A model generated the notes under the pieces. That model searched no databases and was not told where the DNA came from. It saw nothing but the letters and a program-made list of their open reading frames with translations. From Fremontodendron californicum (taxonomy: Eukaryota > Streptophyta > Magnoliopsida > Malvales > Malvaceae): a stretch of 64,000 bases of DNA. The stretch lies in contig JAULJL010000015.1 of NCBI GenBank assembly GCA_030761205.1, positions 13,087,501 through 13,151,500 on the forward strand. Reading direction: 5' to 3'. Numbering within the stretch: the stretch's first letter is position 1; each line of letters starts with the position of its first letter. Of this stretch, positions 21,471 through 34,700 are shown piece by piece. The position numbers and the translations under genes were made by a program.

Positions 21471-22459
21471 ATACTTGTTGGAATGACATAGCAATCTATT
21501 TAGATAGTTTGCTAATTCAATTCGCAACCACTCTTTCATTGTTGGATGGCTCATCAAGGTAATTAATTAATTTACTTGTTTAATTATCCGAGCTTATATT
21601 TGTTGATTAGATTTAGACCATATTGTGATTATAGTAAAATTATTGATTGTACTAACTATTGATTTATGACAATAAATTATTCTTTAATGATTTTCATTAA
21701 TTGAAGAAATTCAAAGAGAAGAACTTTTGGCACCAAAATGCGGACTTTCTTGAACTGCATTATGTTTTGGGAAGAAAATTGGACAGGTAACTCCAGGGAG
21801 TGGAGGATGTTACTGTTATCTGCAAAGTAACAGGATTTCTTCATTCCTGGAAAGAAAATGTAATAAAATATTTCGACTTTTTTTCTGCTCACCAGAAAAA
21901 TTAACATTTAGCCCACCTTAGGAAAAACGAAAAATCTTTTACTCGAATTTTTTTTTTTGGTTCAGAAAAGTAACACGTCATTTAACAAAATCATGATGTT
22001 TTTACTCGAATTGGAGCACTTGATTACAAACAAAGTATTAAATGATGTTAATGTTGTTTTAATAATTTTATTTAGTCAAAGTTTATGCTTATGCATTTTG
22101 TCACTGCATCAAACTATGGCTCAAGTCTTCATTGGCGGCTTAATGAAACCACAAGGCATAAAGGGCCCTGACATTGATTTTCATTGACTTTGAAATTTCA
22201 GCTGATACTGAAAAAGAAGTCAAAAATCAATAAATTTGAATACACAAAAATTCTACCATATTTTCTCCTATATCTTCCTTTGACCCAATAATGGCAGCAA
22301 CTCAAAGGATTCCAGAAAGTTGAAAATTAATGCTCAATCCGAACTTTGAAATAGATACTTTCACATTTAAAATGAACAGTGTAGAATAGTCATAAGTCCT
22401 TAATCAGATGAAACTGTAACATTCAATCAAATCAAAAGTTGCTCCCTTCTTTTTCTACA
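21471..22459. other. Spacer, copy 2
   Basis: Counterpart of 9809-10724, with small insertions (for example an extra TTTTTTTTGG-rich piece near 21948-22008). Non-coding. Confidence 0.5.
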
Positions 22460-23650
22460 ATGAAAAATCCTTCGAAATCCCTTCTACTTTTCGTTTATAT
22501 TATTAAGAAATCATTTAACAAGGCAGAGTCTGATAAAAGCAGGGGAAAGGTAAGGTCTCCAGGGAAGCAATGTTCAGCATTTCCTGAGGAACTATGCCGA
22601 TGGTTCTCACTTGCGGAGATTAAAGCTGCCATCAACAGCTTCCGTGAAGACTTTGGTAGTTTTGGAGATGCATACTGAGGGATAATTGATGATGGGACTT
22701 TGGTAGTTACTATTGAACGCTTTGGGCCATTAGGACTACAAGGAGTTCGTGAGTTCCAAACTGAGGTGCAGTTACTGTGTAAGCTACGCCACGTCGCCAC
22801 CCAAATCTTGTCTCTTTCATTGGATTCTGTTATGAAAAAGACGAAAAGATTCTTGTTTATGAATATATAAGCAATGGTTCACTTGATAAACATCTTTATG
22901 GTAATTGTTCTGATGATCCACTCTCATGGAAGCAGAGGCTAAAGATATGCATTGGTTCAGCACGTGGATTGCATTACCTTCATTCAGGAGCAAACCATTC
23001 AGTAATCCATCGTAACATCAGTAGCCGAAACATTCTTTTGGATGACGAATGGACTCCTAAGCTTTCCGATCTTAGCCTGTCAAAGATGAGCCAAGTTGGT
23101 TTGCCTACTGACTCTTTGAATATGAAAGCAGCAGGTACTGTCGTGTACATGGATCCGGAGTGTTATATAACTGACCAGCTAACTTAAAAATCATATGTGT
23201 ACGCTGTTGGAATTGTTTTGTTTGAGGTGCTATGTGGAAGGAAGGTAATTGATCTAACATTGGAGGGGGATAAACAAACATTTAACTTCTTGGGCTTGTA
23301 AATGTATCGAAAACGGGGGACTATTTATCACATCATTGATCCTTACTTGAAGAAGAAAATAGCGGCTGAATGTTTCAAGAAATTCGTGGAGGTTGCGATA
23401 TTGTTGTGCTTGCGAGACAGGTAATGGACGACCTAAGATGGGGGAAGTGGAGATGGCACTAGAGGTCGCATTGGAGCTGCAGAAAAGAGCTGAGTCGGAG
23501 AAGGAGAGTGTCAATCCTCATGGTGAATATGTGTATGAGGAACCATTACCTTGTCGACTTGTTAGAAATGATATTCCTGATTATAGTGGAAACGTATTGG
23601 AATTTGATAGCTGTTATGATGTAGATAGCACGAATTGGAATCATTCTTAA
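22460..23650 (+). pseudogene. Dead kinase pseudogene, copy 2
   Basis: Same gene remnant as 10725-11903, with the same first stop (GDAY* at 22676-22678), the same frameshift at R-H-V-A-T, HRNISSRN, DLS for DFG, and TAA at 23185-23187. It keeps three more codons after E-R-F-G and an unbroken C-terminal frame to 23650 (E-Y-V-Y-E-E-P-L-P ... S-T-N-W-N-H-S). This makes it the less decayed copy, but it is still without a usable active site. Confidence 0.9.
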
Positions 23651-25732
23651 ATTCTGAAGTTATACAACTAGCAACAATATTGAATCAGGGATAAACAATG
23701 AGAAACATATTACAGAAACTATGGTTCTTTACTTGATGCCATTTATTCATCTTTAAATCAAGATACGGATTCCAGAAGCAGAATTCTGTTTTGTATATTA
23801 TTGCAATGAAGCTGGTTGGTTCCACATGATAAATTTGGCAGAAACTAGCAACTAATGATCGCTATTTGCTATCCTGAGCCGGAAATAGTTTTCAAAGCAG
23901 CTATGGCATTCAAATTCTTTTTTTGTTTCTTTGCCAGCTTTGTTGTTGCAGGGGATAAGTAGTTAATTTTCCAAAGCAAAAGAACCATAGCCTCATGGAT
24001 TTGAGTCCTTGTCCTGTTTTTTCTTTCCTTTATATTTTTACCTAGTTAAATGAAAACAAGGCCACCCTGCTTTGTATTATTTTAAGGACAGAGGCCATGA
24101 ATTTTTCACTCTGACATTAATTAGTTCCTTTGCAATAAAAGAAGACATTTATTTGATTCTGTTCATTAAATTGTGAGTTCAGGAAGGCTTATTCATTGAT
24201 TGAGATTAGTGAGTGATTTGGCTATTGATGTACTGATATAAGTTATGGAAACAGTTGGCAGGGATTTGAGAACTATTGATAGAGTAGACTTACTAGGTTA
24301 GTAACTTTAAGGTGGTCAAACTATAGCATATTCGAGAGAGAAATATTGTACGGTTAATGGGTTGACTTAAAAATTTGTTGATTGCTTCGTTGTGAGGAGA
24401 ATATGGTAATTTTCAGTAAATTGCAGAGTAGGTGTTTGATATTTTGTTTGAATAGGATTAATATGCTTTTGGAGCTGTCTCGTAATGGGTCAAATAAGGA
24501 GTGGTAGCTTCTGTTAATCTTAGCCGAGTTTGGTTGTATTTTGGGTTGTGAAGTGAATGCAGGTGCTGCTTTCTCTTTCTGTTTTTACTATGGGTAGCAT
24601 TTTTGGACGCTACTTGAAATTGCCTAAGTTATTCCTTCTCTTTGTTGCATTTCAGTTCTTGCTTTGCTTAATTCAAATCAGAGCAGCAAGGATTAGAGCC
24701 CCAAACTTTGTGCAGCTCACAATCCTCTTAATATATTAATTGATCACTATTTTTTTATACACTTTAAAATGTTGCACACACTAATAGAAAATGTTTTTTT
24801 ATACAGTCTGATAGAAATGATTTTTTATAGGATATAATGATGTGTAATTAGATTCGATAATCAGTATCTTTATATTATGTTTGTGTTATTTTTATATATT
24901 ATAATTAGATAGTATATATTTATATAAATTTTGACATGTTAATAATTTATGTTATATATATTTTTGATACGTTTTTTGTATTCGTGTTGCGTTCAAGCAA
25001 TTTTTTCGTATCGCGTCATATTTTTGTGTGTTTTAATTATTTTTCTCATGTAGTACTCCTATCGTACCAAAAATTATCAAATTTATGTGTAGTAAAATCA
25101 TGCTATTTTATAATTACTATTTTTCATTCTGAACCGATGATTCGAAAGTCACACTGATATGATCTCCGATTTTATTTTTCATTCATTGGTTATCATGGCA
25201 ATTATCCCATGAATATATTCAAGAATTTGTCGCTAATTTACCCCATCTTGAGAACTTTTTGCCATTGGTGACATGAAAAGGCATTGTTATTTCAAATTTA
25301 TCAAATTAGGAAGTACATTAAAACTCATTGTTGATGATTTCTTGGGCCCGATTAGGTATCAAGCCGAAGGCCTCCTATATGGGTATAAAAAAAACCTCTT
25401 GAAAAAGGCTTTCAGAGCAACATGTTGAGCAATTTATGGTAATTAATAAATTGCTTAAAGAGGTAGACTTCAAGAAATCCACCAATAGTTCTGTACCAAT
25501 GAAAACTGATGGTAAATAGAATTGAAGCAATCTCATTGGAAAAAGAAATACTTACAAATGAAACTCAATTGTCCTTTTACACTCAACCTGCAATCTCTAG
25601 TTTTTCTTATAAATATGTTTTCCTTCCATAAATAAGCAAAAGAATATACACACAACATAGCTGAAACTTCAAAATTAGCAATGAATGATAACAAACAACA
25701 ATAATAATAATAATAAGATCAGAGATGTAAGA
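23651..25732. other. Tail of block 2 and intergenic DNA before VPS16
   Basis: 23690-24727 repeats the tail of block 1. 24740-25190 is AT-rich with a degenerate TTCGTGTTGCGTTC-type repeat also seen, in the other orientation, at 37450, 48770 and 52200. 25190-25730 has no recognisable gene; the VPS16 3' UTR should reach into its right end. Nothing else supported. Confidence 0.5.
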
Positions 25733-28700
25733 CTAGGAAACACCTTGGAAAGACAATCGATCTCGAAGAGTGTCGAAAAGTGATGAAGCTGCTGCATTTT
25801 GTGCAAATGTTAATTTCAATCTACCCAGCAATTCACCATCTTTGGCTTGAGAAGCAGCATCAGCAGCTTCTTTCGCCATGCCAATCCGAGCATAAGCCTG
25901 TCATAACCATACACAGATCTTGAGCAATGGGTATAAAACGATAAAATCTTATTACATCTATTCTAACGAGAAAAACAATAGCTTGCATATGCTAGTTTAG
26001 CAATCACACGGAAAGTAGAAACTACTAATTCCCATGAAAGCGGGAGAACTCGGAAGTCGGACCAATATTGGACGTGAATTGTTACCTCAGCCTTTTCTCG
26101 AGGATCAGCAAGCTTGGGAATATATTTTAGAGCTTCACCTTTCTCATCAGCATCAATGCATGCCTCAACAAATGGCCTATAACCTGTTTGATGCACACAA
26201 AAAGAACAGAAAAAATACTGTAAACAAAACTAACATGCCTTACAGAAAAATGGAAGAACAAACACTCATTGTGGTGAAAATGGTATTCAATTCATGTATT
26301 CAAACAAACCCGAAAACTAGCACCTTTACTATTTTATCCATCCCCCCATCCCGACCGTCTTTCACCCCTTTTACTTCCAAATTCAATGCAAAAAACGGTT
26401 TAATGCTACTTGCAATTGCCTTCAAACACAAGGGAAATTCTCAAAAAAGAACAACAAAAATCAGACTAGAACGCCCTCCAGTCCCTGGTCATCACCCACA
26501 CCCCCTTCCTCAGCCTAGATTACCAATAAAAGAGAAGAAAAATAGTCCCGATCAGACAGCAGTTTGATCCTTACCAATCAAATTCACATATTTTGCAGCA
26601 CAAACTATTTCAACATACATACTCTTTTGAAACCAAAATAACAGAGCAATCCAAGACAATTAAAAGGACTAGCATTTTCGCATGTGTATGAACTAATAAC
26701 AAAAGTAATATATGTTTAAATCATAAAAACAATTTAGGCTAAACCCAGTTAGGAAACAACTAATTAAACTCGTCTTCTAAAAAAATCAGTAAGTTAAAAT
26801 TTTTAATGTAAACAAATATCTTTAGTTTTTCCAATTTCTTTGTTTTTTCCTCTGCCTAATTCTTCTTTTGTCCTCCCAGCCAATGCCAATAATAAGGTAC
26901 AAAAACTGGGAAGAAGGGAAACCTTAAGAAAACCCATCCTGCATCACTTCAACTTATGATGTTAATTTAGAATTCAAGCTTTCATAATATCAGGTAACAA
27001 AGATCACTCACAAACAATGCAAGAATTATATCTTTCATAATAGAAGGTAGCCAAGATCACTTGCAGACAATGCATGATTATGTCCTATCTATCTTGCTCG
27101 CCAAAAGTGAACAAGAATGTTGAGAGCTTACCAATTGGTGGTCTCTTCTCTTTTGAAAACTTCTCAAGAGCATCCCAATCTCTAATTGTAGCCAAAGCAA
27201 AAACTTTAAGCCAATACCATCTTTTCTCAGACACCTGAGATAAGTAATAAGCAACACTTAGGATTTCATAGGTAGTTAGAGCAATCTAAAAGCAAGACGC
27301 GTAAACTGTCAAAGAAGCTGAAGAACGAATGTTTCATCTTGTGCCAGCAAGGGAAACTTGTTTCAGCAAGATAGAATATAGTGGCATTTTGTTTTGGGCC
27401 AAATAGAATATAGGGACAGTTTAAGAACCTTGAATTCAGTCTTCACTTTCATTGCAGCGCGATGATTCCCCAGAACAATACATGTTCGTATAGTATCACT
27501 GATGCTTGAATCAACAAATATGGCCTGCTTTGTACTTACTTCTAACTCGTGTTGTATTCTGTAAATTTTGGAAGTATTTGAAAAAGTAAATAAATAGGTA
27601 TATTAGTAGGCAACTCATTTTATAAGAAAATTAAAAAGAACAAGGAAAGAAAGAAAAGTAAACATTAGATTATCAGATCATGATGGTTGAAAACCAGGAT
27701 GGACACATTGACAAACTATAATACTCCAATCATGAGAAAAAAATGAGGAACTCCACCCCCTAGATTCTTTTTATCCTCCTATTATTTTCCTATTGGATAT
27801 TGGGTAGGAGAGGGAGGAAGAGAGGGGGGGGGGGGGGGCTATAGCCACTGCTATTATACTTAATAAATACATCTAATAAACATTAAAGAGTATTCTGCAT
27901 TTCAACCAAATAAATAATGTAGATGTAGTTTCTTTAGTATATTTAAGATCTCAAGTTTAACCCTTTCTTTTTCCTGCCTTCAAGGCTTCAACAAACAAAT
28001 AAATTAGCTACAGTCCCATGACCAAAACAACCCTGCTTGTACAAATCAAAAAGAAATATAACGGCACAAAAACCCCAAATTAAACTGATATGCTATATAC
28101 CACCACTTCATTCTTCCCCTCACATTAAGCCCAACAGACCAACAGAAAAGTATGGACCTATCACGGGACTATGAAATTGGGGAAACAAATAATTTGAGTT
28201 CTAAACCATCTTAAGCATCACATTGAAAACCAATTGGCAGCAGACAAAGAGGCCTATCTCAAAGAAAACAATTGAGAAGAACAAAACCACCAAATGAATT
28301 ACAAAAACGAGGCAGCAAACAGTCTGTACTCTGTAGTTTAATATCATATTAAGCATCCAATGTAAAACCAAATTAGCAACAAGTAGAGATGCCTAACTTC
28401 AATAGAACTTAGCACCCCCCTAAGGATGGCTTTTCACATCAATAATATTATGTACTTTTATGCCTCACGTCAATTAGATTTGGCATTTGTAGTTATTTTC
28501 CAACTAGATTAGGCCTCTGCAATTGCAATTTAGTTTGAGGTTTGATGCCTTCTTGACAAACACAAAATACTAAAGTAATTGATATCCCTCACCTCAACAA
28601 CTTTGCATGCTCTTCAGCAGCCTTGGACTCAAAGGAATGTTCCTTGGTTTCTGAGAAAAGATGCTGGGCCTTTTCAATTAGTTTTATGCGTGGACCATGA

Positions 28701-31700
28701 AGTGGGGATCCTTTGCTTGCCATTGGGTTTTTTCCCAATTCCCATGATTCCTTCCACAAAAGAAATGCAACTTCCTACAAAACAACAAACTCCATATTAA
28801 AACTAAAAGGACAATCATTCATCACATATTCAACCAAATATTGAATTGTCATTTGTTAGGTCCTTGACGCGTATTTAAGCTTTGACCAGCAGAAGCTTAA
28901 TGTTGAAAAAAATTCAACTTAGAACATAATGATGGACTGAATGAGCAAGCAAGAGAGCGAGAACCATCCTTTTCCTTTCCTGGTCACTTCCGAATTTACC
29001 ATCACCCTTTATCTTTTCCCTTCTCTGATCTACTGTTCTAATTGCATGATAGGCCAAGGACATCTCATCGCTTGGTATTAGATATTCAATTATTCATGCA
29101 ACATAGAAAGTGAACATTTACACATTAAAAAAGGAGGCACCTAGTTTCATGCCTAAATTTTATACCTACTTCTTTGACAAATTTCCTGAAGGTGCCTCAT
29201 AGGACAATTACATTGGCAAACTAAAATTGTAGGGTTCTTAATAGTCATGTCAACCAGCATTTGACGATGGATACAAATTAATTGATCCATATGGAGAATC
29301 TACACCAGTAAACATCTTTGATCCATGGATGGTTAGTTGACAGACTATATTGGTTTCTGTGGTCCAGCCATAGCCGAAAATTTAGAAGTCATAAAACTGA
29401 TAATTGATTGAAATAATCTGCAAGAGTCTTTGACAATCAGTAATTATTGTGTATTCTATCATCTGAAAATTTTAACATACTCAACAATCTTATGATCAGA
29501 AACTCAAGCAAATCTAAAATTCAATGATTTCATAGCTGAATACCCTTTTCAACTCCAGATATCATACAACAACAAACTGAAACTATCCTTTTTAGCAGTT
29601 GAATCTTTTCTAATGAACAATAATAAGAATAGCAATAATAGAAATAACAACAATGATAATAACACCAATAACAAGCAACAATATTTCTAAGAATGATTTG
29701 ATAGTAGTAAGAGCAACAAAAGCACCCAACAGCTGAATCTTACTTGAAGTTGTCCAGTAGATAGGAAGAAATCTTTCAAAAATTCATGCTTATAGCACCT
29801 GAAACACAAAATATCATGAATAATCAAAATTTAAAACATAGATCCATACAGTGTAAACAAATTGAAAATACGAAATCCTTGATGATAAAAGCTTCGTTTT
29901 CACCATTTACCAAATAAATAACCAGAAATAGCTCAACATTGCGAAAACTAATGCAAACAACTATTCTAAAGGCAAAACCCTGGATCAAGGTACTAAGCAT
30001 ACCTCCTAAAATAATATATATATATATATATATAAATCATTTTATAGTTTTCAGATTACTCAATACTATGCACTAGCTAATATCAAAGTATCAAAATCAT
30101 TTAAGCAGTGCATCATGTCTTGCACCTTGTATTATTGGCTCTTCAGCCTCTCAAAGATTTGACATATCATGTCTACCTAGATCATGATTACATGTAGCCT
30201 TCATTAATTTCGATTTGAACATTTATTTGCAAAGTCAAGTGCTTAGAAAAGATTAAAAATAGAATAATTAAGAATAACAGTAATAATAATATTCCTTTAA
30301 TTGTGTACCTACCGTGCATAAGATATAAACAAATCACGTGGCAGAGGTCTGGCCTGAATCATTCCAAAGAGTTCCAAAGGTGGCCTCTGCATGAACAGAA
30401 GAACGGAACCCGTTCAAGAAAATTTATTGGCACTTCCATTTCCAGTATCCCCAGGCTACTCATGACAGGTAATAAACAAGACTTTCAATGAGGAAAGTCA
30501 AACCAAGGCCTTTCAGATAGATGGTGAAACCCTACCAATTAGGCCCACCTTTCCATCCTACATATATTAGCTCAATTTTATGGTTTGTGCATTTTCATAA
30601 CAAATGTAAACAAAGTTTCTTGTTCTTTCAAAGCAATACCTTTTGCCACATATGGAAGAGAACAAGATAGACAAGGTCAGTGTCACCACTTTCTGTTGCC
30701 TTCATTAAAGCAGTATCTTCCTCTCCTATGCTTAACAGAAGTGGCACCTGAAGTGAAATGATCAAGATCAATTTACATAATATGGTAAGATTCCAAAAAG
30801 GACCTTATAAACAAAATTTGAACGAATATAAGGATAAGGAATTTAACCTGTTTAGAGGAACGTGGTTCATGTTCTACAAGCATAGCAGCTAACTTTCGCC
30901 GGCCATTCTTATCTGCATGAGCAGCAACTGCTGCATATGATATGCCTCTGCATAATTTTAGCTGAAACTCAAAAGGCACATAAATTCAGATAATGTATTT
31001 ACATGAAATCAAATGCACAAATAAACCGAAACTTTTGGGCTACCTTATCAAGTAGAATTTCTAAAAGAGTGGCATCTGGAATTGCTAATGAAGCTGTTAT
31101 CTTCGAGCATGCCCAATGCATAATCACCACCTCCTACATGAAGCCAATCGGTAGAAAATGAGTTCTTACCTATGTGATTTATACTTTCTACTCTCCTAAT
31201 AAAATGCAGCAATCAACTCAAGATATGATATAATAAGTAATGAAGGAGCATAACACTGTCTCGCAATCCAAATGCGAGTAGGTGGCAACGCAACCCTAAC
31301 TTGGAAATCTAGATCAATGCAGATTACGGACACGTTTGCAACATAGACAACTGAATGTTAACAAATTGCCATTACCAGGATACCAAATGGATCACATGTT
31401 TGAAGCATGTAAAATATTGCAACACAAACCAAACTAATCAGTTCAGTTATGTGGGACAGACATTGACTTTGATCTTAGTCTAAAGATCTCTCACATGGCG
31501 TGATTATCAAGAATCTTAATCATCAATAAATTTTCAGCAACATGTCATGCAGGTGCAAAACATTGCTGCTAAAGAGGATATGTAATGTAAGTCTTTCGAA
31601 CATAGAAATTCCAACAAAACGTCATGTTTTTATCTTAGCATGTCTTTTCCTCCTTGCTCTCCCCAAAGCCAGAATACACAAGTCCACCTCCCTTCATCAA

Positions 31701-34700
31701 TAAGTATGCCAAGCCCATTACAAAGAAATCAGTCATTAGAAAGAATTGGGCTCAAATTGCCGAATTTATTACAATAAAATAAAGGTATTTGCTCATCCCA
31801 GTAACATTCCACACAGCAAAGCCTAGGAATGGAATGAATACCAGTTTCCAACTCAAATTATTACCACAAACAAAAATATCGCGTAGCAATATTCATTCCC
31901 ATTCCAATAGACTAGTTTATTCCATTTCCACTATTTTCTCTTCCACAAACCAAATGCACCAAAATATCTTCTGCTCTGCTGGGGATTTGGCTCTATCATT
32001 TTTGGATATTTTAAATTAAATTTTTCTTCAAGTGACATTATACTGTTAGAATCAAACTGTTTTCTCCAATATGTTCAGTCAAATAATCCCATTTTAACTC
32101 ATTTCCGTATTATAATATCATTAAACAATATCAAGTATCAATTTTCAAATTATTATACATTCAAATGGTATTAAATGTCCACAAATCCCAGCAAGGAAAC
32201 TAGCCGTTCAAGTCAGAGACTTTAATATAATAAATTAAGCCTTTGTTTTAAGACATTTGAAACAAGTAGTTGACATAAGCCTTGCTGAGTCTAGTTGCAT
32301 TTGTGGCATAAAGACCTGCTGCACTTTGCCCAAGGATTCCATTTGAAATTCAAAAAGGGGCGAGCAGGGGGAAAAACAACAATCAAGTGATTTCACCAAG
32401 AAAATCAAAATGAAAGAAATATCATGCCACGTTTTTTACAGCATAAAAGAGAAATTAGAAAAATCAGCACAAGAGTCAGGAATCATAGTCAATATTAAAA
32501 TCCAACACTGGGGCAATGCCACTCTGTAATTTTATTTAGGTGCACTGAATTCTCATCAAACAAATGAAGTTTGAGTGCAGTCTTGAGGTTTAATTTTTAC
32601 TTTTATGAATAACATGCAAATTGTTGACATTTAATAAAGGACAAAACCTAAAATAACAATTATATGTTGAGAAATAAGCAATCGGAACTTACTTGATTCA
32701 TTCCAATGTACTCTGATATCCGTAGTGCAAGAAGGTGACGATGAGCATTAATCAAGCGAGCAATCAGCACAGATGGAGTAAGCAACTAAGAGAAGCACAT
32801 TAATCAGTCAGGGAAAGATAAAAAAAGAGAAGAAAGTAATTCCAGCATCAAAATTGAAATAGCAAATCATTAAGCCTTTAAGACCTTATATTGATTAATA
32901 CTGACAGGGATGCCAATCTCTGGATCACGCACAGCATTTAAGACCCGCAATGTTTTACACGTCTCTTGAATACGGTCACGTTGAAAATTGCTGCCAAAGC
33001 CAACTGGATATCATTATCAAGAGCATATATCAGAAGGAAAAAAAAAATACTTCATGCTTAAAGATAATAGCTAATACTATAAAAATTTCCAGTAGAAGGC
33101 AGCTAGAGAAATATCAGACAGATAATTAGAAATACATGCATCACAGCTAAAGTGCAAGTATGAGTATGTTAAAAGAGGAGATTGCAGCAGCCATGCATAG
33201 AAAAACTTCAAATCTCAACTAAAAATGAAGTAAGTTAAGCCAGATTCCTAAACCGATTGACTTCTTGTAAACCCAGCCCTAAAAGGTGTAGTTGGCTTAC
33301 CACATGCCTTCTGAAACTGCAGGGAATGTAAAGAGGCATGTGCAAGATTTAGAACTTTCCAAACCATACAAAGACTAATAAATGCAAGGCCAATAGGTTG
33401 ATGGTCCTTCAACTAAAGATTCCAAATTAAAATAAAAACAGGAAAGCTCATTTTCTGATAGGTGTTGTTCAATAACAACATAAATTGTTGAATATTACAG
33501 ACTTAAATTAAGAAAGTTTCAATCTCGTTTGATAACACATATAAATGACCACTAAAATGGTGATCTTAAGTAAAAAAAAAGTGTAAGACTCTCAAGTCTC
33601 AACAAAGAAAACCTTCTCATTGCTGAAAATAGAACATATTCACTTGAAACAATTTTTAAAACTTGTTTCTCATAGATCATATTATACTTCATGCTGTTCA
33701 ATGTTTCTTACTATGTTTTTTTATCATCAGTCATAGTTCCGATTTTATATTTTATGTGCAATTTGAGAGTTGTAAAGATAGAGTTGGATAAATGGGTTTC
33801 CAGAATTCAATATTTGCAGTTCCCAAAAAAATTAATTAAGTTCAGTTCTTCAATTTTAGACACATAACATGTTGATTCTATTATGTGAATGCGATCTTAA
33901 GAGCATTCAAAAATCAAAACTAATAATAATTCAGAATTTAATTTTCGAATGCTAAATATTCACTTTTATAACACAGCTATGAAACATAATATGAGTTTTA
34001 TGGGTAAATTTTGCATTTTCATAGATTTCTGTTGAAGAATTAAAAGTTAACTGCAAATTTATGTCTGCATATGATATTTAAATACATAAAAACAAACAAG
34101 AGTGAGCTCAGTAGTTGCAATCAGTTTGACGACCTTGATCAGAACTCTGTACAACTACAAAAGTTATGTAACCTGTGTTTCAGTTAAATCTGTTTTCAGA
34201 ATCTTCATATCTGAACCTCCTTTCTCCTCCTTTCAAGTTCTAGTAGTTACACCTTGCAGAAGAAGCCAGATTCCTAAATTTTGTTGTTCTATACATATCC
34301 CAACACTTCAACAACAGCATACATCATTCCATTTAGAAGCACTGAACCCACTTTTTATATAAGTCACTGAAACTTACATGATGACAAGTTGACAACTGTC
34401 TAGGTTAGTGCCAAAACGCAAGCAAAGAAACTCAAATCGAATTTGACGATACTTTTATTTTCAAAACAGGCAGCTTGTTCTAGGATCTTATGTCACTCTA
34501 ACAGGAATTCCAACTGACCTGCAAAAGGCTTGTCCATAGCTTGCAGCTCTTAATAGAGTTCTTTGACGTGAAACATCAAATTCATGACCAGCAGCATCAA
34601 TGCAGGCTTCAACAGCCTCAGGCAAGGATGAGTGTATCAATCTCAAATTTTCATCTGCCTGGTAACAAATAGGTAACCAAAATATCTTCAAGAAATCATA

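Larger units (their letters stand above)
19786..24727 (+). repeat. Segmental duplication block, direct copy 2
   Basis: Second copy of 8148-13076, offset about 11.64 kb. Breakpoints are sharp: left at ATCAACAGTAAAAAAATAAACG (joined to unrelated sequence) and right at CACAATCCTCT, after which the two copies diverge. Confidence 0.9.

Noticed and set aside
26034..26567. 177-codon plus-strand ORF
   Set aside because: Lies across VPS16 exon 14 (antisense) and an intron; no family features.
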